From: Sulfitobacter guttiformis
Lineage (GTDB): Bacteria; Pseudomonadota; Alphaproteobacteria; Rhodobacterales; Rhodobacteraceae
Direction: 5' to 3'
Assembly: GCF_003610455.1 (NCBI RefSeq)
Contig: NZ_RAQK01000001.1
Span: forward strand, 1,922,001-1,986,000
Length of the DNA: 64,000 nt
The translations under genes and the position numbers were made by a program. The notes below the pieces were generated by a model. It was not told the DNA's origin, ran no database searches, and saw only the letters and a list, made by a program, of their open reading frames with translations. Below are positions 1 to 8,887 of this stretch, piece after piece (position 1 is the first letter of the stretch; each line of letters opens with the position of its first letter).

Positions 1-6
1 GAATGC

Positions 7-1230
7 ATGTACGATCTCGCTGCCCTGTCCTCATGGATCGAATTTGCTGTCCGCTGGCTCCACGTCATCACCGCCATCGCATGGATTGGCAGCTCGTTCT
101 ATTTTATCGCCCTTGATTTGGGCCTTCACCGCAACCGCAATCTTGCCTCCGGTGCGGACGGCGAAGAATGGCAGGTTCATGGCGGTGGGTTCTATCACGT
201 ACAAAAATACCTCGTTGCACCTGCGCAAATGCCCGATGATCTGATCTGGTTCAAATGGGAAAGCTATGCCACATGGCTGTCGGGTTTTGCCTTGCTGGTC
301 CTCGTGTATTATCTGGGTTCCGAATTTTACCTGATTGATCCTGCGGTTCGGGAGCTGTCTACACTTCAGGCTATTTCGATCTCGCTGGCTTCATTGGCGT
401 TTGGCTGGATCGCCTATGATCAAATCTGCAAAAGCCGGTTTGGGGACAACAACACGCGGCTGATGATATTGCTCTATCTGATTCTCGTTGCGATGGCGTA
501 CTTCTATACATCCGTCTTCTCAGGCCGCGCTGCCCTTTTGCATCTCGGTGCCTTCACAGCCACGATTATGAGTGCAAATGTATTCTTCACGATCATGCCA
601 AATCAACGAATTGTGGTGGCCGACCTCAAGGCGGGGCGCACGCCAGATGCCAAATACGGCAAGATCGCCAAGCAGCGCAGTACACACAATAATTATCTTA
701 CACTGCCGGTGATCTTTCTGATGCTTAGCAACCATTACCCGTTAGCTTTTGCCTCCGAGATGAACTGGCTTATCGCGGCGCTTGTGTTTCTGATGGGCGT
801 TACAATCCGCCACTATTTTAACAGCTTGCATGCGCGCAAAGGCTCCAAACACTGGACTTGGCTCGCGACATCACTGCTGTTTGTTACCATCATCTGGCTC
901 TCCACTGCTCCGATGTTCAAAGCGCAGGAACCGGAACAAGCGGTGGGTGCGGCCGTCCGTTTTGCACAGGCCGAAGGGTTTGCGCAGGTGTCTGATATTG
1001 TAATGGGCCGCTGCTCGATGTGTCACGCCACTGATCCTGCGTGGGAAGGTATGCATTTTGCACCCAAGGGGGTGCGCCTCGAGACAGAGCATCAGATCGC
1101 AAATGCGGCGAAGCAGATTTATCTGCAAGCAGGACTTACTGACGCGATGCCACCCGCCAATCTAAGCTACATGCAGCCCGAAGAGCGGGCGCAGATTGTA
1201 GCATGGTACCGCGCTGCCACTGGCGGCTGA
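7..1230 (+). CDS. puuD: Urate hydroxylase PuuD (membrane urate oxidase with cytochrome c domain)
   Basis: A 407-residue membrane protein that in this family oxidises urate to 5-hydroxyisourate, passing electrons to the respiratory chain through a fused cytochrome c domain. Hydrophobic helices fill roughly residues 10-310, and the N-terminal region (RWLHVITAIAWIGSSFYFI) is the family signature. A single haem c site, CSMCH, lies at residues 336-340 in the C-terminal domain. The ATG at 7 is chosen because the protein opens MYDLAALS, as in known PuuD proteins. The reading frame is open to base 1, so a longer start cannot be excluded. Purine catabolism is the expected pathway; no other purine gene is inside the window. 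The assignment is strong. Confidence 0.93.
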   Translation: MYDLAALSSWIEFAVRWLHVITAIAWIGSSFYFIALDLGLHRNRNLASGADGEEWQVHGGGFYHVQKYLVAPAQMPDDLIWFKWESYATWLSGFALLVLVYYLGSEFYLIDPAVRELSTLQAISISLASLAFGWIAYDQICKSRFGDNNTRLMILLYLILVAMAYFYTSVFSGRAALLHLGAFTATIMSANVFFTIMPNQRIVVADLKAGRTPDAKYGKIAKQRSTHNNYLTLPVIFLMLSNHYPLAFASEMNWLIAALVFLMGVTIRHYFNSLHARKGSKHWTWLATSLLFVTIIWLSTAPMFKAQEPEQAVGAAVRFAQAEGFAQVSDIVMGRCSMCHATDPAWEGMHFAPKGVRLETEHQIANAAKQIYLQAGLTDAMPPANLSYMQPEERAQIVAWYRAATGG

Positions 1231-1304
1231 CCCCTCAAATTAGCGGTGGATAACGCGGCACTGCGGGTTTCAGAATCGCACTGCCCTATGCTAGGTCTTG
1301 CGGC

Positions 1305-3152
1305 ATGGCCCAACCAAACCCCAATATAAGCGCATCCCAGCCGGTTATCCGTCAACTCGACGAGATGGCGATCAACCGTATCGCTGCCGGTGAGGTGGTC
1401 GAACGACCGGCATCTGCAGTCAAGGAACTGGTAGAAAATGCTGTCGATGCAGGGGCCACCCGCATCACGGTTGAGTATGCCGATGGGGGCAAGACACTGA
1501 TCCGCGTGACCGATGACGGGTGCGGCATTGCGGGGACTGATCTGCCGCTTGCCCTGTCGCGTCACGCCACGTCCAAGATTGACGGGACCGATTTGCTCAA
1601 TATCCATTCGTTTGGCTTTCGCGGCGAGGCGCTACCCTCGCTGGGTGCCGTTGGGCGCCTTACGATCATCAGCCGGGCCGCCGGTTATGACGGGGCGGAG
1701 ATCAGCGTGATCGGCGGCAAGCAAATGGCCGTAAAGCCGGCAGGGCTGAGCGCGGGCACCGTCGTGACATTGCGTGATCTGTTTTATGCCACGCCCGCCC
1801 GCCTCAAATTCCTCCGCACGGACCGCGCAGAAGCGCAGGCAATCGGCGATGTCATAAAACGTCTGGCGATGGCCGAGCCATTTGTGCGCTTTGTGCTGCG
1901 TGATGTGTCGGGCGATGGCCCAGGCTGTGAGGTATTCCGCGCCGAGGCCGAGCAGGGCGATCTGTTCGAGGCACTACATGGCCGTTTGCGTCAGGTGCTG
2001 GGGCGTGAGTTTGCAGAAAATTCGCTGGCGATCGATGCAGAGCGTGATGGCTTTCACCTCACCGGTTTTGCAGCGCTCCCCACATATTCGCGTGGCTCTG
2101 CAGTAACGCAATATCTCTTCGTAAACGGCCGTCCGGTAAAAGATAAAATGCTAGTCGGAGCTTTGCGCGGTGCCTATTTCGATTTCCTGAGCCGTGACCG
2201 GCATCCTGCTGCGGCGCTGTTTGTCGATTGTGATCCCACGTTGGTGGATGTGAATGTGCATCCGGCAAAATCCGAAGTCCGCTTTCGCGATCCCGGTGTG
2301 GTGCGCGGTCTTATTGTTTCGGGTCTGCGGCATGCGCTGGCGAATGCCGGGCACCGTGCGTCTTCCACTGTGGCCGATGCCACGCTTGGTGCGATGCAGC
2401 CGGAACGCACAGGCGAGGCGCGAATATACCAGATGGACCGCCCCTCGGCCGGAGTACGCAGCGCGGCCTATCAGGCCCAGTCACCTCAAGGTTTTGCCGA
2501 GACGCAAGGCATGTGGGGAAGGGTCGAGAGCGTCCCCGACGAGGTTCAGGAGCAATCCGATGCCCGCGCGGATTTCCCCCTGGGCACTGCGCGTGGTCAG
2601 GTGCATGAAAATTACATCATCGCCCAAACCGCCACCGGAATGGTGATCGTGGACCAGCATGCGGCCCATGAACGGCTGGTTTACGAAAAGTTAAAAAAAC
2701 AGATGGCTGCCAATGGCGTTGCGGCACAGTCGCTGCTCATCCCCGAAATAATTGAGCTTTCCTCATCCGACCGAGAGGCAATCCTTGATGTTGCAGAGCA
2801 GCTTGCCAGCTTTGGCCTCGGGATTGAGCCGTTCGGAGGTGATGCCATAGCAGTGCGCGAAACGCCTGCGATCCTCGGTGAAGTGAACGCCGAAGCAATG
2901 ATCCGCGATATTCTAGACGAGCTCGAAGGCGAAGGCGAAAGCCTGCTTGTGCAAGCGCGCATTGAGGCGATCCTGAGTCGCGTTGCCTGCCACGGCTCGA
3001 TCCGGTCGGGCCGCTGGATGCGCGGTGAAGAGATGAATGCGCTTTTGCGCGAGATGGAGGCGACCCCGCATTCGGGACAATGCAACCACGGGCGCCCCAC
3101 CTATGTTGAGCTCAAGCTTAGCGATATCGAGCGGTTGTTCGGGCGCACATGA
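1305..3152 (+). CDS. mutL: DNA mismatch repair protein MutL, endonuclease type
   Basis: A 615-residue MutL, the ATPase that couples mismatch recognition by MutS to strand removal. The N-terminal GHKL ATPase is clear: RIAAGEVVERPASAVKELVENAVDAGA near residues 25-50 in shorter pieces, then DDGCGI and GFRGEAL. The C-terminal half has the metal-binding endonuclease motif DQHA-x2-E-x4-E starting at Asp450, plus ACHGSIRSG and QCNHGRPT near the end. This is therefore a nicking MutL, as expected in bacteria without MutH. The stop overlaps the start of rmuC by ATGA, so the two are probably cotranslated. No strong ribosome site precedes the ATG at 1305, so the start is slightly uncertain. Confidence 0.96.
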   Translation: MAQPNPNISASQPVIRQLDEMAINRIAAGEVVERPASAVKELVENAVDAGATRITVEYADGGKTLIRVTDDGCGIAGTDLPLALSRHATSKIDGTDLLNIHSFGFRGEALPSLGAVGRLTIISRAAGYDGAEISVIGGKQMAVKPAGLSAGTVVTLRDLFYATPARLKFLRTDRAEAQAIGDVIKRLAMAEPFVRFVLRDVSGDGPGCEVFRAEAEQGDLFEALHGRLRQVLGREFAENSLAIDAERDGFHLTGFAALPTYSRGSAVTQYLFVNGRPVKDKMLVGALRGAYFDFLSRDRHPAAALFVDCDPTLVDVNVHPAKSEVRFRDPGVVRGLIVSGLRHALANAGHRASSTVADATLGAMQPERTGEARIYQMDRPSAGVRSAAYQAQSPQGFAETQGMWGRVESVPDEVQEQSDARADFPLGTARGQVHENYIIAQTATGMVIVDQHAAHERLVYEKLKKQMAANGVAAQSLLIPEIIELSSSDREAILDVAEQLASFGLGIEPFGGDAIAVRETPAILGEVNAEAMIRDILDELEGEGESLLVQARIEAILSRVACHGSIRSGRWMRGEEMNALLREMEATPHSGQCNHGRPTYVELKLSDIERLFGRT

Positions 3153-4321
3153 TCCAGCTTGGCGGCTTGCAATTTGACCTGAACGATCCGGCCGCGCTGG
3201 CATTGGCGATTGGTATCGGATTGCTCGCGCTTGTTCTTGTGCTGCTTGTTGTACTGGTATTGCGCCCCGCGCGGCTTCCTGCGCCGCTTTCGCACCAGCT
3301 TTATGCGCTGAGCAACGGACAGGAGCAGCTGCGCGGAAATCTGCAAACCGTGTCCGATACGCAGGCCCGTGCGCAGACCCAGTTGATCCAGAGCCTCGAG
3401 GCGCGGCTGGCGGCGGTGCAACTGAAAATGCAGCAACAGCTCGCCCAGATGCAAGAGCGTACCAACCAGACTTTGCACGGCTCTGCGCAACGCACGACTA
3501 CCAGCCTGACACAGCTGCAGGAACGCCTTGCCGCAATTGATAAGGCGCAGGACAACATCACCAAACTATCGGGAGATGTTCTGTCCTTGCAGGATATCCT
3601 GAGCAACAAGCAGACGCGCGGGGCCTTTGGTGAAATCCAACTGAACGATATTGTTTACAAAGCACTGCCATCAGACAGCTATACCATGCAAAAGACCCTT
3701 TCTAACGGGCGGCGGGCTGATTGCCTGATCCATCTGCCGAACCCGCCGGGCCCGATCGTTATTGATGCCAAATTCCCGCTGGAGGCTTACGAGGCGCTGC
3801 ACCGCGCAAAGACGGACTGGGAGTTGAAGTCAGCAGTGGCGAACATGCGGACATCGGTGCGCAAACATATCCGCGACATTGCCGAAAAATACATCCTTGA
3901 TGGCGAAACCGCGGATGGCGCGCTGATGTTTCTGCCCTCCGAAGCGGTTTATGCTGAGTTGCATGGCAATTTTCCCGAACTGGTGCGCGAGGGATTTGAC
4001 GCCCGTGTCTGGATCGTTTCGCCGACGACCTGCATGGCGACCCTCCACACCATGCGCGCCATTCTCAAAGATGCCCGAATGCGCGAGCAGGCAGGCGAGA
4101 TACGCAAGACCCTTCGCCTGCTACACCGCGATGTTGAACTGGTGGTAGAGCGGGTGGGCAAGCTGGACACCCATTTCCGCCAAGCCCGCGAGGATCTCGA
4201 AGGGATCGGTACCGCGGCAGAGCGTGCAGGAAAGCGCGCCGCGAGACTGGACAATTTCGACTTCGAAGATGTTGAACCGGCAGACGTGCCACTCCCCCTC
4301 CCGAAAGGAACACAGGTATGA
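3149..4321 (+). CDS. rmuC: DNA recombination protein RmuC
   Basis: A 390-residue RmuC homologue. One transmembrane segment lies at about residues 14-40 (ALALAIGIGLLALVLVLLVV). A coiled-coil stretch rich in Gln, Ala and Leu follows to about residue 145, and then comes the RmuC nuclease-like domain with the typical FGEIQLNDIV and VIDAKFPLEAYEAL segments. RmuC proteins limit inversions at short inverted repeats; the exact biochemical activity is not established. It overlaps mutL upstream and the PLP dehydratase downstream by four bases each, which indicates one transcript. The final 20 residues are acidic and proline-rich and carry no recognised motif. Confidence 0.93.
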   Translation: MIQLGGLQFDLNDPAALALAIGIGLLALVLVLLVVLVLRPARLPAPLSHQLYALSNGQEQLRGNLQTVSDTQARAQTQLIQSLEARLAAVQLKMQQQLAQMQERTNQTLHGSAQRTTTSLTQLQERLAAIDKAQDNITKLSGDVLSLQDILSNKQTRGAFGEIQLNDIVYKALPSDSYTMQKTLSNGRRADCLIHLPNPPGPIVIDAKFPLEAYEALHRAKTDWELKSAVANMRTSVRKHIRDIAEKYILDGETADGALMFLPSEAVYAELHGNFPELVREGFDARVWIVSPTTCMATLHTMRAILKDARMREQAGEIRKTLRLLHRDVELVVERVGKLDTHFRQAREDLEGIGTAAERAGKRAARLDNFDFEDVEPADVPLPLPKGTQV

Positions 4322-5340
4322 CAATGCTAACTCCTGATCTCGGCGCACTGTCGCTGGGGGCTATTCGCGCAAATTCGGCGGATCTGGCGGGTGATATTCT
4401 CCGCACACCTTGCCTTACGCTTGATACAGGAGTGCTGGCCCGGATTTTGGGCGGCGGTGCTGCTGTATTGAAGCTCGAATGTTTTCAGCACACTGGCACG
4501 TTCAAGGCACGCGGCGCATTGAGTGTAGCGCGCAGCCTCGATGCAGAACAGCGCACGCGCGGGATCACTGCGGCCAGTGCGGGGAACCACGCGATTGCAG
4601 CAGCTTGGGCCGCACGCCAGATTGGCGCATCGGCCAAGGTGGTCATCCAGTCGAATGCCAATCCGTTTCGCGTAGCGCTGGCGCGTGCAGAGGGTGCAGA
4701 GGTCATTATGAAAGCCCCCGGCGCGGAGACATTCGCCGAAGCAGAGCGTTTGGTCCAGATGGAGGGGCGGTATTTCATTCATCCATTCGAGGGCCCGCTT
4801 ACCTCATTGGGAACAGCAGGTGTCGGGCTCGAATTGATGGAGGACGCACCCGGTCTGGATGCTGTCGTGGTGTCGATCGGTGGGGGCGGTTTGATAAGTG
4901 GCATTGCCGCTGCGGTGAAGCAGATGAACCCCGATTGCAAAGTCTACGGGGTTGAACCTGTGGGCGCTGCGGGCATGTATCAATCTCTCCAAACGGGGTC
5001 GCCTGTGCGATTGGATGGAGTGAACACCGTCGCGGACAGCCTCGGAGCGCCAATGGCAATGCCTTTGGGATTTGCCCTGTGCTCGGCCTATGTCGACGAG
5101 GTTCTTTTGCTCGAAGATGATACGATCTGTGCGGGAATGGTCGCGTTCCAACAAGAGGCTAAGCTGGCAGTAGAACCTGCTGCGGGGGCCGCCCTTGCGG
5201 CTGTGATGGGGCCTTTGCGGGACAGGCTTCAGGGCAAGCGGGTGGGCGTGATCGTATGCGGCGCCAATATCGACGCGCAAAGCTATTTGGCACTTATGAC
5301 CCGAGGGATGCCAGCATTTGACACAATGATAAAATGCTGA
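4318..5340 (+). CDS. PLP-dependent threonine/serine dehydratase-like enzyme
   Basis: A 340-residue fold-type II pyridoxal phosphate enzyme. The Schiff-base lysine sits in HTGTFKARGA, followed by the substrate loop SAGNHAIA and the glycine-rich phosphate loop SIGGGGLISGIA. Family members deaminate threonine or serine to the 2-oxo acid. No C-terminal ACT regulatory domain is present, so this is a catabolic or broad-specificity form, not the isoleucine-feedback IlvA. Relatives include hydroxyectoine-degradation dehydratases, and specificity cannot be read from the sequence. It is translationally coupled to rmuC, an odd functional pairing. A second ATG at 4324 is possible. Confidence 0.85.
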   Translation: MTMLTPDLGALSLGAIRANSADLAGDILRTPCLTLDTGVLARILGGGAAVLKLECFQHTGTFKARGALSVARSLDAEQRTRGITAASAGNHAIAAAWAARQIGASAKVVIQSNANPFRVALARAEGAEVIMKAPGAETFAEAERLVQMEGRYFIHPFEGPLTSLGTAGVGLELMEDAPGLDAVVVSIGGGGLISGIAAAVKQMNPDCKVYGVEPVGAAGMYQSLQTGSPVRLDGVNTVADSLGAPMAMPLGFALCSAYVDEVLLLEDDTICAGMVAFQQEAKLAVEPAAGAALAAVMGPLRDRLQGKRVGVIVCGANIDAQSYLALMTRGMPAFDTMIKC

Positions 5341-5361
5341 GGTCCCTTTGACTTTTCGCGC

Positions 5362-6012
5362 TTAGATCCGGACGAACTTTTGCAGGATGCGCGGCAGGAA
5401 GCCTTCAAAGCGCAATGGCGCGTCTGTTACGGCGAGGCAGATGCAATCTTCGTGAATATCAGCAACCGGGATATGCTGTACGTCTTTACCTGCAACTTCG
5501 ACATCACCCCGTGCAAAATATTCATCTGCGTCCTGAAACGCCCCTTTCAACACCAGCGTCAGTTCTTTTCCATTGTGGCCGTGGTCCGGCATTGCAGCGC
5601 CGGCCGGAATGGAAAGCAGACGCGCACTAGCACCTTTTGACGTTGAAAGGATCGCCTGTTTGACGCCCATGCCGACAGGACGCCACTTAACGCTATCGAG
5701 GTCACCGCCAATGTAATTACGCAAAGGTTCAGGCAAGTCGCTGGTCACTGTGTGCTGCACAATTTGCAAAGTTGGTGTCACCTCGTCACCCAAACGGGCC
5801 AATGCATGTGCTAGGCTGCCTTCTGTCATCGGTGTCCGGCTTTCTTCCAGCAGGACACCCCCCACAGCATCATAAGCATGCGCATTTGCGCGGCAGGTAT
5901 CGCAAAGCGAAATATGTGTGGCTGCAATCAAATTGAAAGCTTCGGGAAGCGTGCCCGATGCATATGCAATCAAGGTCGCGTCATCGAGATGGTGTTTTAT
6001 GCTGTGTGTCAT
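5362..6012 (-). CDS. chrR: Anti-sigma factor ChrR (zinc-binding, cupin domain)
   Basis: A 216-residue ChrR-type anti-sigma factor. The N-terminal zinc-binding anti-sigma domain has the H-x3-C-x2-C element HISLCDTC at about residues 32-39. The C-terminal half is a cupin, with HGHNGKELTLVLKGAF and HIPVADIHEDC supplying candidate metal ligands. In Rhodobacter, ChrR holds RpoE inactive until singlet oxygen triggers its proteolysis. It starts 5 bases after the rpoE stop, the standard arrangement. It ends 21 bases from the convergent dehydratase gene. The assignment is strong from both motif and context. Confidence 0.93.
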   Translation of the reverse strand: MTHSIKHHLDDATLIAYASGTLPEAFNLIAATHISLCDTCRANAHAYDAVGGVLLEESRTPMTEGSLAHALARLGDEVTPTLQIVQHTVTSDLPEPLRNYIGGDLDSVKWRPVGMGVKQAILSTSKGASARLLSIPAGAAMPDHGHNGKELTLVLKGAFQDADEYFARGDVEVAGKDVQHIPVADIHEDCICLAVTDAPLRFEGFLPRILQKFVRI

Positions 6013-6017
6013 GTTGG

Positions 6018-6590
6018 CTACTTCATGGCGTGGCGCAGGCGGTCCAGCGCGAGGCGAATACGGGATTTGATCGTGCCAAGAGGCAGACCGGTGATGTGAG
6101 AGATTTCAGCTTGGGTCATATCGCCAAAGTAGGCTTGTTCAATCAATTTCCGCTGGTTCTCGGGAAGGGCACTGATTGCTTCGACCAATCGTGCTGTCTC
6201 CTGCTGCAGTTCGATAACGTGGGCCTGTTCCGGCTCTGGTTCGGGTCCCCATGTCAGTTCTTCCGGCTCTGGCCGGCGATCACGACGCAACATGTCAATG
6301 CGCCGGTTGCGGGCAATCGTAAAAATCCAAGTCGCGACCGAAGCGCGCGTGGGATCAAACTGACCTGCCTTGCGCCACAGGGTTGTCATGACGTCCTGTG
6401 CACATTCCTCTGCGATGGTCGCGTTTGTTCCCGATTTCATCAAATACCCTTTGATACGGGGGGCAAAGTGCTCGAATAGATCGGCGAATGCCTGCTTGTC
6501 GCGGTTGTCGCGGACACGCACCATTTCATCAACCCACGCGTGATCCTTGCCACTCTTTCGATCATTTTTTTTGTCTGGTTTGTTGTTCAC
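6018..6590 (-). CDS. rpoE: ECF sigma factor RpoE (singlet-oxygen response, ECF11 type)
   Basis: A group IV sigma factor of about 190 residues. Region 2 is clear (ECAQDVMTTLWRKAGQFD, WIFTIARNRRIDMLRRDRR), as is region 4 (GDMTQAEISHITGLPLGTIK). It closely resembles Rhodobacter RpoE, which directs the singlet-oxygen and photooxidative stress regulon and is inhibited by ChrR. I chose the GTG at 6590 because it gives the normal family length. An upstream ATG at 6713 would add about 41 unrelated residues and would sit between the -35 and the expected transcription start. A candidate RpoE promoter is at 6703-6729, which implies autoregulation. Confidence 0.93.
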   Translation of the reverse strand: MNNKPDKKNDRKSGKDHAWVDEMVRVRDNRDKQAFADLFEHFAPRIKGYLMKSGTNATIAEECAQDVMTTLWRKAGQFDPTRASVATWIFTIARNRRIDMLRRDRRPEPEELTWGPEPEPEQAHVIELQQETARLVEAISALPENQRKLIEQAYFGDMTQAEISHITGLPLGTIKSRIRLALDRLRHAMK

Positions 6591-6702
6591 GCACCGGCGC
6601 CCTGAAAACTTCACTGGCCCCGCCAAAGCTGTTGGCGCCTGAAGGCAAAAGCCGTCGGACGTTCTGCGCGATGAGGTCTGATGTGTTGTTAACATGTGAG
6701 GT

Positions 6703-6729
6703 TTACGTGGCAAAGCAGTTCTTGGATCA
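6703..6729 (-). promoter_or_regulatory. Candidate RpoE-dependent promoter of rpoE-chrR
   Basis: Read on the minus strand, TGATCC (6729-6724) is followed by an 18-base spacer and TAA (6705-6703). This matches the TGATCC...TAA pattern known for Rhodobacter RpoE promoters. Transcription would begin near 6696, giving a leader of about 100 bases before the GTG at 6590. Confidence 0.7.
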
Positions 6730-6815
6730 AAAAAGATATTTGAAACTCATTTACATCCACATTCGTATCTGAGCCGTATACCAATTGACCAAAAAAACAG
6801 GAAACAGCATCCTTT

Positions 6816-8132
6816 ATGACGTCCCAAGTGCCAAACAAAAATGTCACCACCACAGCAGAACAACGCCGTATTGCGGTAATCGGGGCGGGAATAACCGGAA
6901 TGGGAGCGGCGCACAGGCTGGCGCTAGATAACCATGTTACCCTTTTCGAGAGTGCCGCGCGGCTTGGCGGGCATGCGCGCACTAAGCTGGCTGGAAAAAA
7001 TGGCGATCAGCCGGTGGACACAGGTTTTATCGTTTTTAACTACGCCAATTATCCTCACCTTGCGGCCTTGTTCGCCGAACTGGACGTCCCTGTCAAAAAG
7101 TCGAACATGAGCTTCGGCGCATCATTCGACGGTGGGCGCTTGGAATATGCCCTGACCAGTCTGAGCGCAATCTTCGCCCAGCGCCGTAATTTGGTGAACC
7201 CCGCGTTTCTGGGGATGATCCGTGATCTGGTGAAGTTCAACAAACATGCGCTAACGCTTGCGCAGGACAAGAGCCTGACCCTGAGAGAGTTTTTGGCGAA
7301 ACTTGGCACAGGTGACTATTTCCGCGACCATTATCTGCTGCCTTTTTCGGGCGCGATCTGGTCGACGCCTACGGAAAAAATCATGGAGTTCCCCGCCCAC
7401 GCTTTGATCCAGTTTTTCCAGAATCATGCCTTGCTGGACTATTCCGGACAGCATCAGTGGTACACTGTCGAGGGTGGCTCGATCTCTTATGTGAACCGGA
7501 TCGAGGCCTCTATGATAAACCGAGGTGTAGATATCCGCCTGAACGCCGCAATTCAGGGCGTGCGCCGCGATGCGCAAGGCGTCGAGGTGAAGACAAAGTC
7601 CGGGGACTGGGAGCGGTTTGACGAAGTGGTCATGGCGACCCATTCCGACGACACGCTCGCCATGCTCACCGATCCGAGCGCGCAGGAGCAGGCTGCGCTG
7701 GGCGCGATCCGCTATCAGCCAAACGATGTTATACTGCATGCCGACACAAGCGTAATGCCAAGGCGTAAGCTGGCATGGGCCTCGTGGGTCTACACGGAAG
7801 ACGCAAAGATGAAATCCGACAGGATAGATCTGACATATTGGATGAACTCTTTGCAATCCATCCCCGAAGATGATCCGCTATTCGTGACCCTGAACACAAA
7901 ACGCACGATCCGCGAAGATTTGATTTATGATCGCGTGACTCTGCGCCACCCTGTTTATGATCTGGCCGCTTGGGATGCTCAGGGCAAGGTTCACGCGATG
8001 AACGGCGAGCGGCATACGTGGTTTTGCGGGGCATGGTTGCGCAACGGCTTCCACGAGGACGGGTTAGCAACTGCGATGGAAGTTGTGGATGCGCTTCAAC
8101 AAGGTCAATTCCGCACCCTGGCAGCAGAGTGA
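6816..8132 (+). CDS. FAD-dependent amine oxidase-like protein of the RpoE regulon
   Basis: A 438-residue flavoprotein of the NAD/FAD-binding, amine oxidase or phytoene desaturase-like superfamily. The dinucleotide motif IAVIGAGITGMGAAHRL is at about residues 25-41 with LGGHARTK after it, and the C-terminal FAD-contacting segment is WFCGAWLRNGFHEDGL. Homologues sit divergent from rpoE-chrR in Rhodobacteraceae and belong to the singlet-oxygen regulon; related proteins have been linked to fatty-acid modification. It is the first gene of five tightly packed genes. The substrate cannot be read from the sequence. The start follows GGAAACAG, a moderate ribosome site. Confidence 0.85.
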   Translation: MTSQVPNKNVTTTAEQRRIAVIGAGITGMGAAHRLALDNHVTLFESAARLGGHARTKLAGKNGDQPVDTGFIVFNYANYPHLAALFAELDVPVKKSNMSFGASFDGGRLEYALTSLSAIFAQRRNLVNPAFLGMIRDLVKFNKHALTLAQDKSLTLREFLAKLGTGDYFRDHYLLPFSGAIWSTPTEKIMEFPAHALIQFFQNHALLDYSGQHQWYTVEGGSISYVNRIEASMINRGVDIRLNAAIQGVRRDAQGVEVKTKSGDWERFDEVVMATHSDDTLAMLTDPSAQEQAALGAIRYQPNDVILHADTSVMPRRKLAWASWVYTEDAKMKSDRIDLTYWMNSLQSIPEDDPLFVTLNTKRTIREDLIYDRVTLRHPVYDLAAWDAQGKVHAMNGERHTWFCGAWLRNGFHEDGLATAMEVVDALQQGQFRTLAAE

Positions 8133-8887
8133 ACACGCGCGTCGACCATATAGTCGGCCAGACCTATCATGGGCGCAAGGGTAAGGTTGAGAATGCTTTT
8201 CGCTACTCCGTCGATTACATTTTGCTCGATACTGAGGCTGTCGTTGAGGGGCCCAGCCTGTTTGCGCGCAACAGCCGCGGACTGATTTCACTGCATGATA
8301 GCGATCATGGTGGGCCTCCAAAGGAGGGGCGCGGGGCGGAGTGGGTTCGCGAGGTGCTGGCTCAATACCTGATTTCAGGTGTCACCCGAATCGAGCTTTT
8401 GGCCCAACCAAGGGTATTTGGTCATGTCTTTAATCCGGTCAGCTTTTGGCTGTGTCGCCGCGAGGATGGTGCGCTGATTGCTGTCATCTCGGAAGTGACC
8501 AACACTTATGGCGACCGCCATAGCTATCTATGCCATCATCCCGATCAGGGCGAAATCACGCGCACAGACCACTTACATGCGGCCAAGATCTTGCATGTAT
8601 CGCCGTTTCAACCCGTCGAAGGGGATTATACCTTCCGCTTTGATATAAGCGATACACGCATTGGGGTCTGGATAGATTATGGTCGTGCCACAGGCGGCCT
8701 GATTGCTACGCTGACAGGCAGACGCGAACCGCTGAGCAACGCGGGAATTCTGCGCAGTCTATTGCGGCGGCCCTTTGGTGCGCGTCGCGTACTTGCCTTG
8801 ATCCACTGGCAGGCGCTCAAACTGTGGATCAAGGGCGCGCTGTTTCGTAGCCGTCCGGTGCCGCCACGCGATGAAGTATCCAAATGA
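8129..8887 (+). CDS. DUF1365 family protein
   Basis: A 252-residue protein of the DUF1365 family, usually found beside the FAD amine oxidase of RpoE-ChrR clusters. Typical segments include AFRYSVDYILLD near the start and RVFGHVFNPVSFWLC, EVTNTYGDRHSYL and KILHVSPFQPVEGDYTFRF further on. The GTG at 8129 overlaps the stop of the previous gene and begins the conserved domain; a longer frame from 7970 would overlap the amine oxidase gene by more than 160 bases and is rejected. It overlaps the next gene by four bases. No biochemical function is firmly assigned to the family. Confidence 0.88.
   Translation: MNTRVDHIVGQTYHGRKGKVENAFRYSVDYILLDTEAVVEGPSLFARNSRGLISLHDSDHGGPPKEGRGAEWVREVLAQYLISGVTRIELLAQPRVFGHVFNPVSFWLCRREDGALIAVISEVTNTYGDRHSYLCHHPDQGEITRTDHLHAAKILHVSPFQPVEGDYTFRFDISDTRIGVWIDYGRATGGLIATLTGRREPLSNAGILRSLLRRPFGARRVLALIHWQALKLWIKGALFRSRPVPPRDEVSK

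Noticed and set aside
6591..6713. N-terminal extension of RpoE from ATG 6713
   Set aside because: The extra 41 residues match nothing in the family, and the start would fall at or before the expected transcription start of the RpoE promoter.
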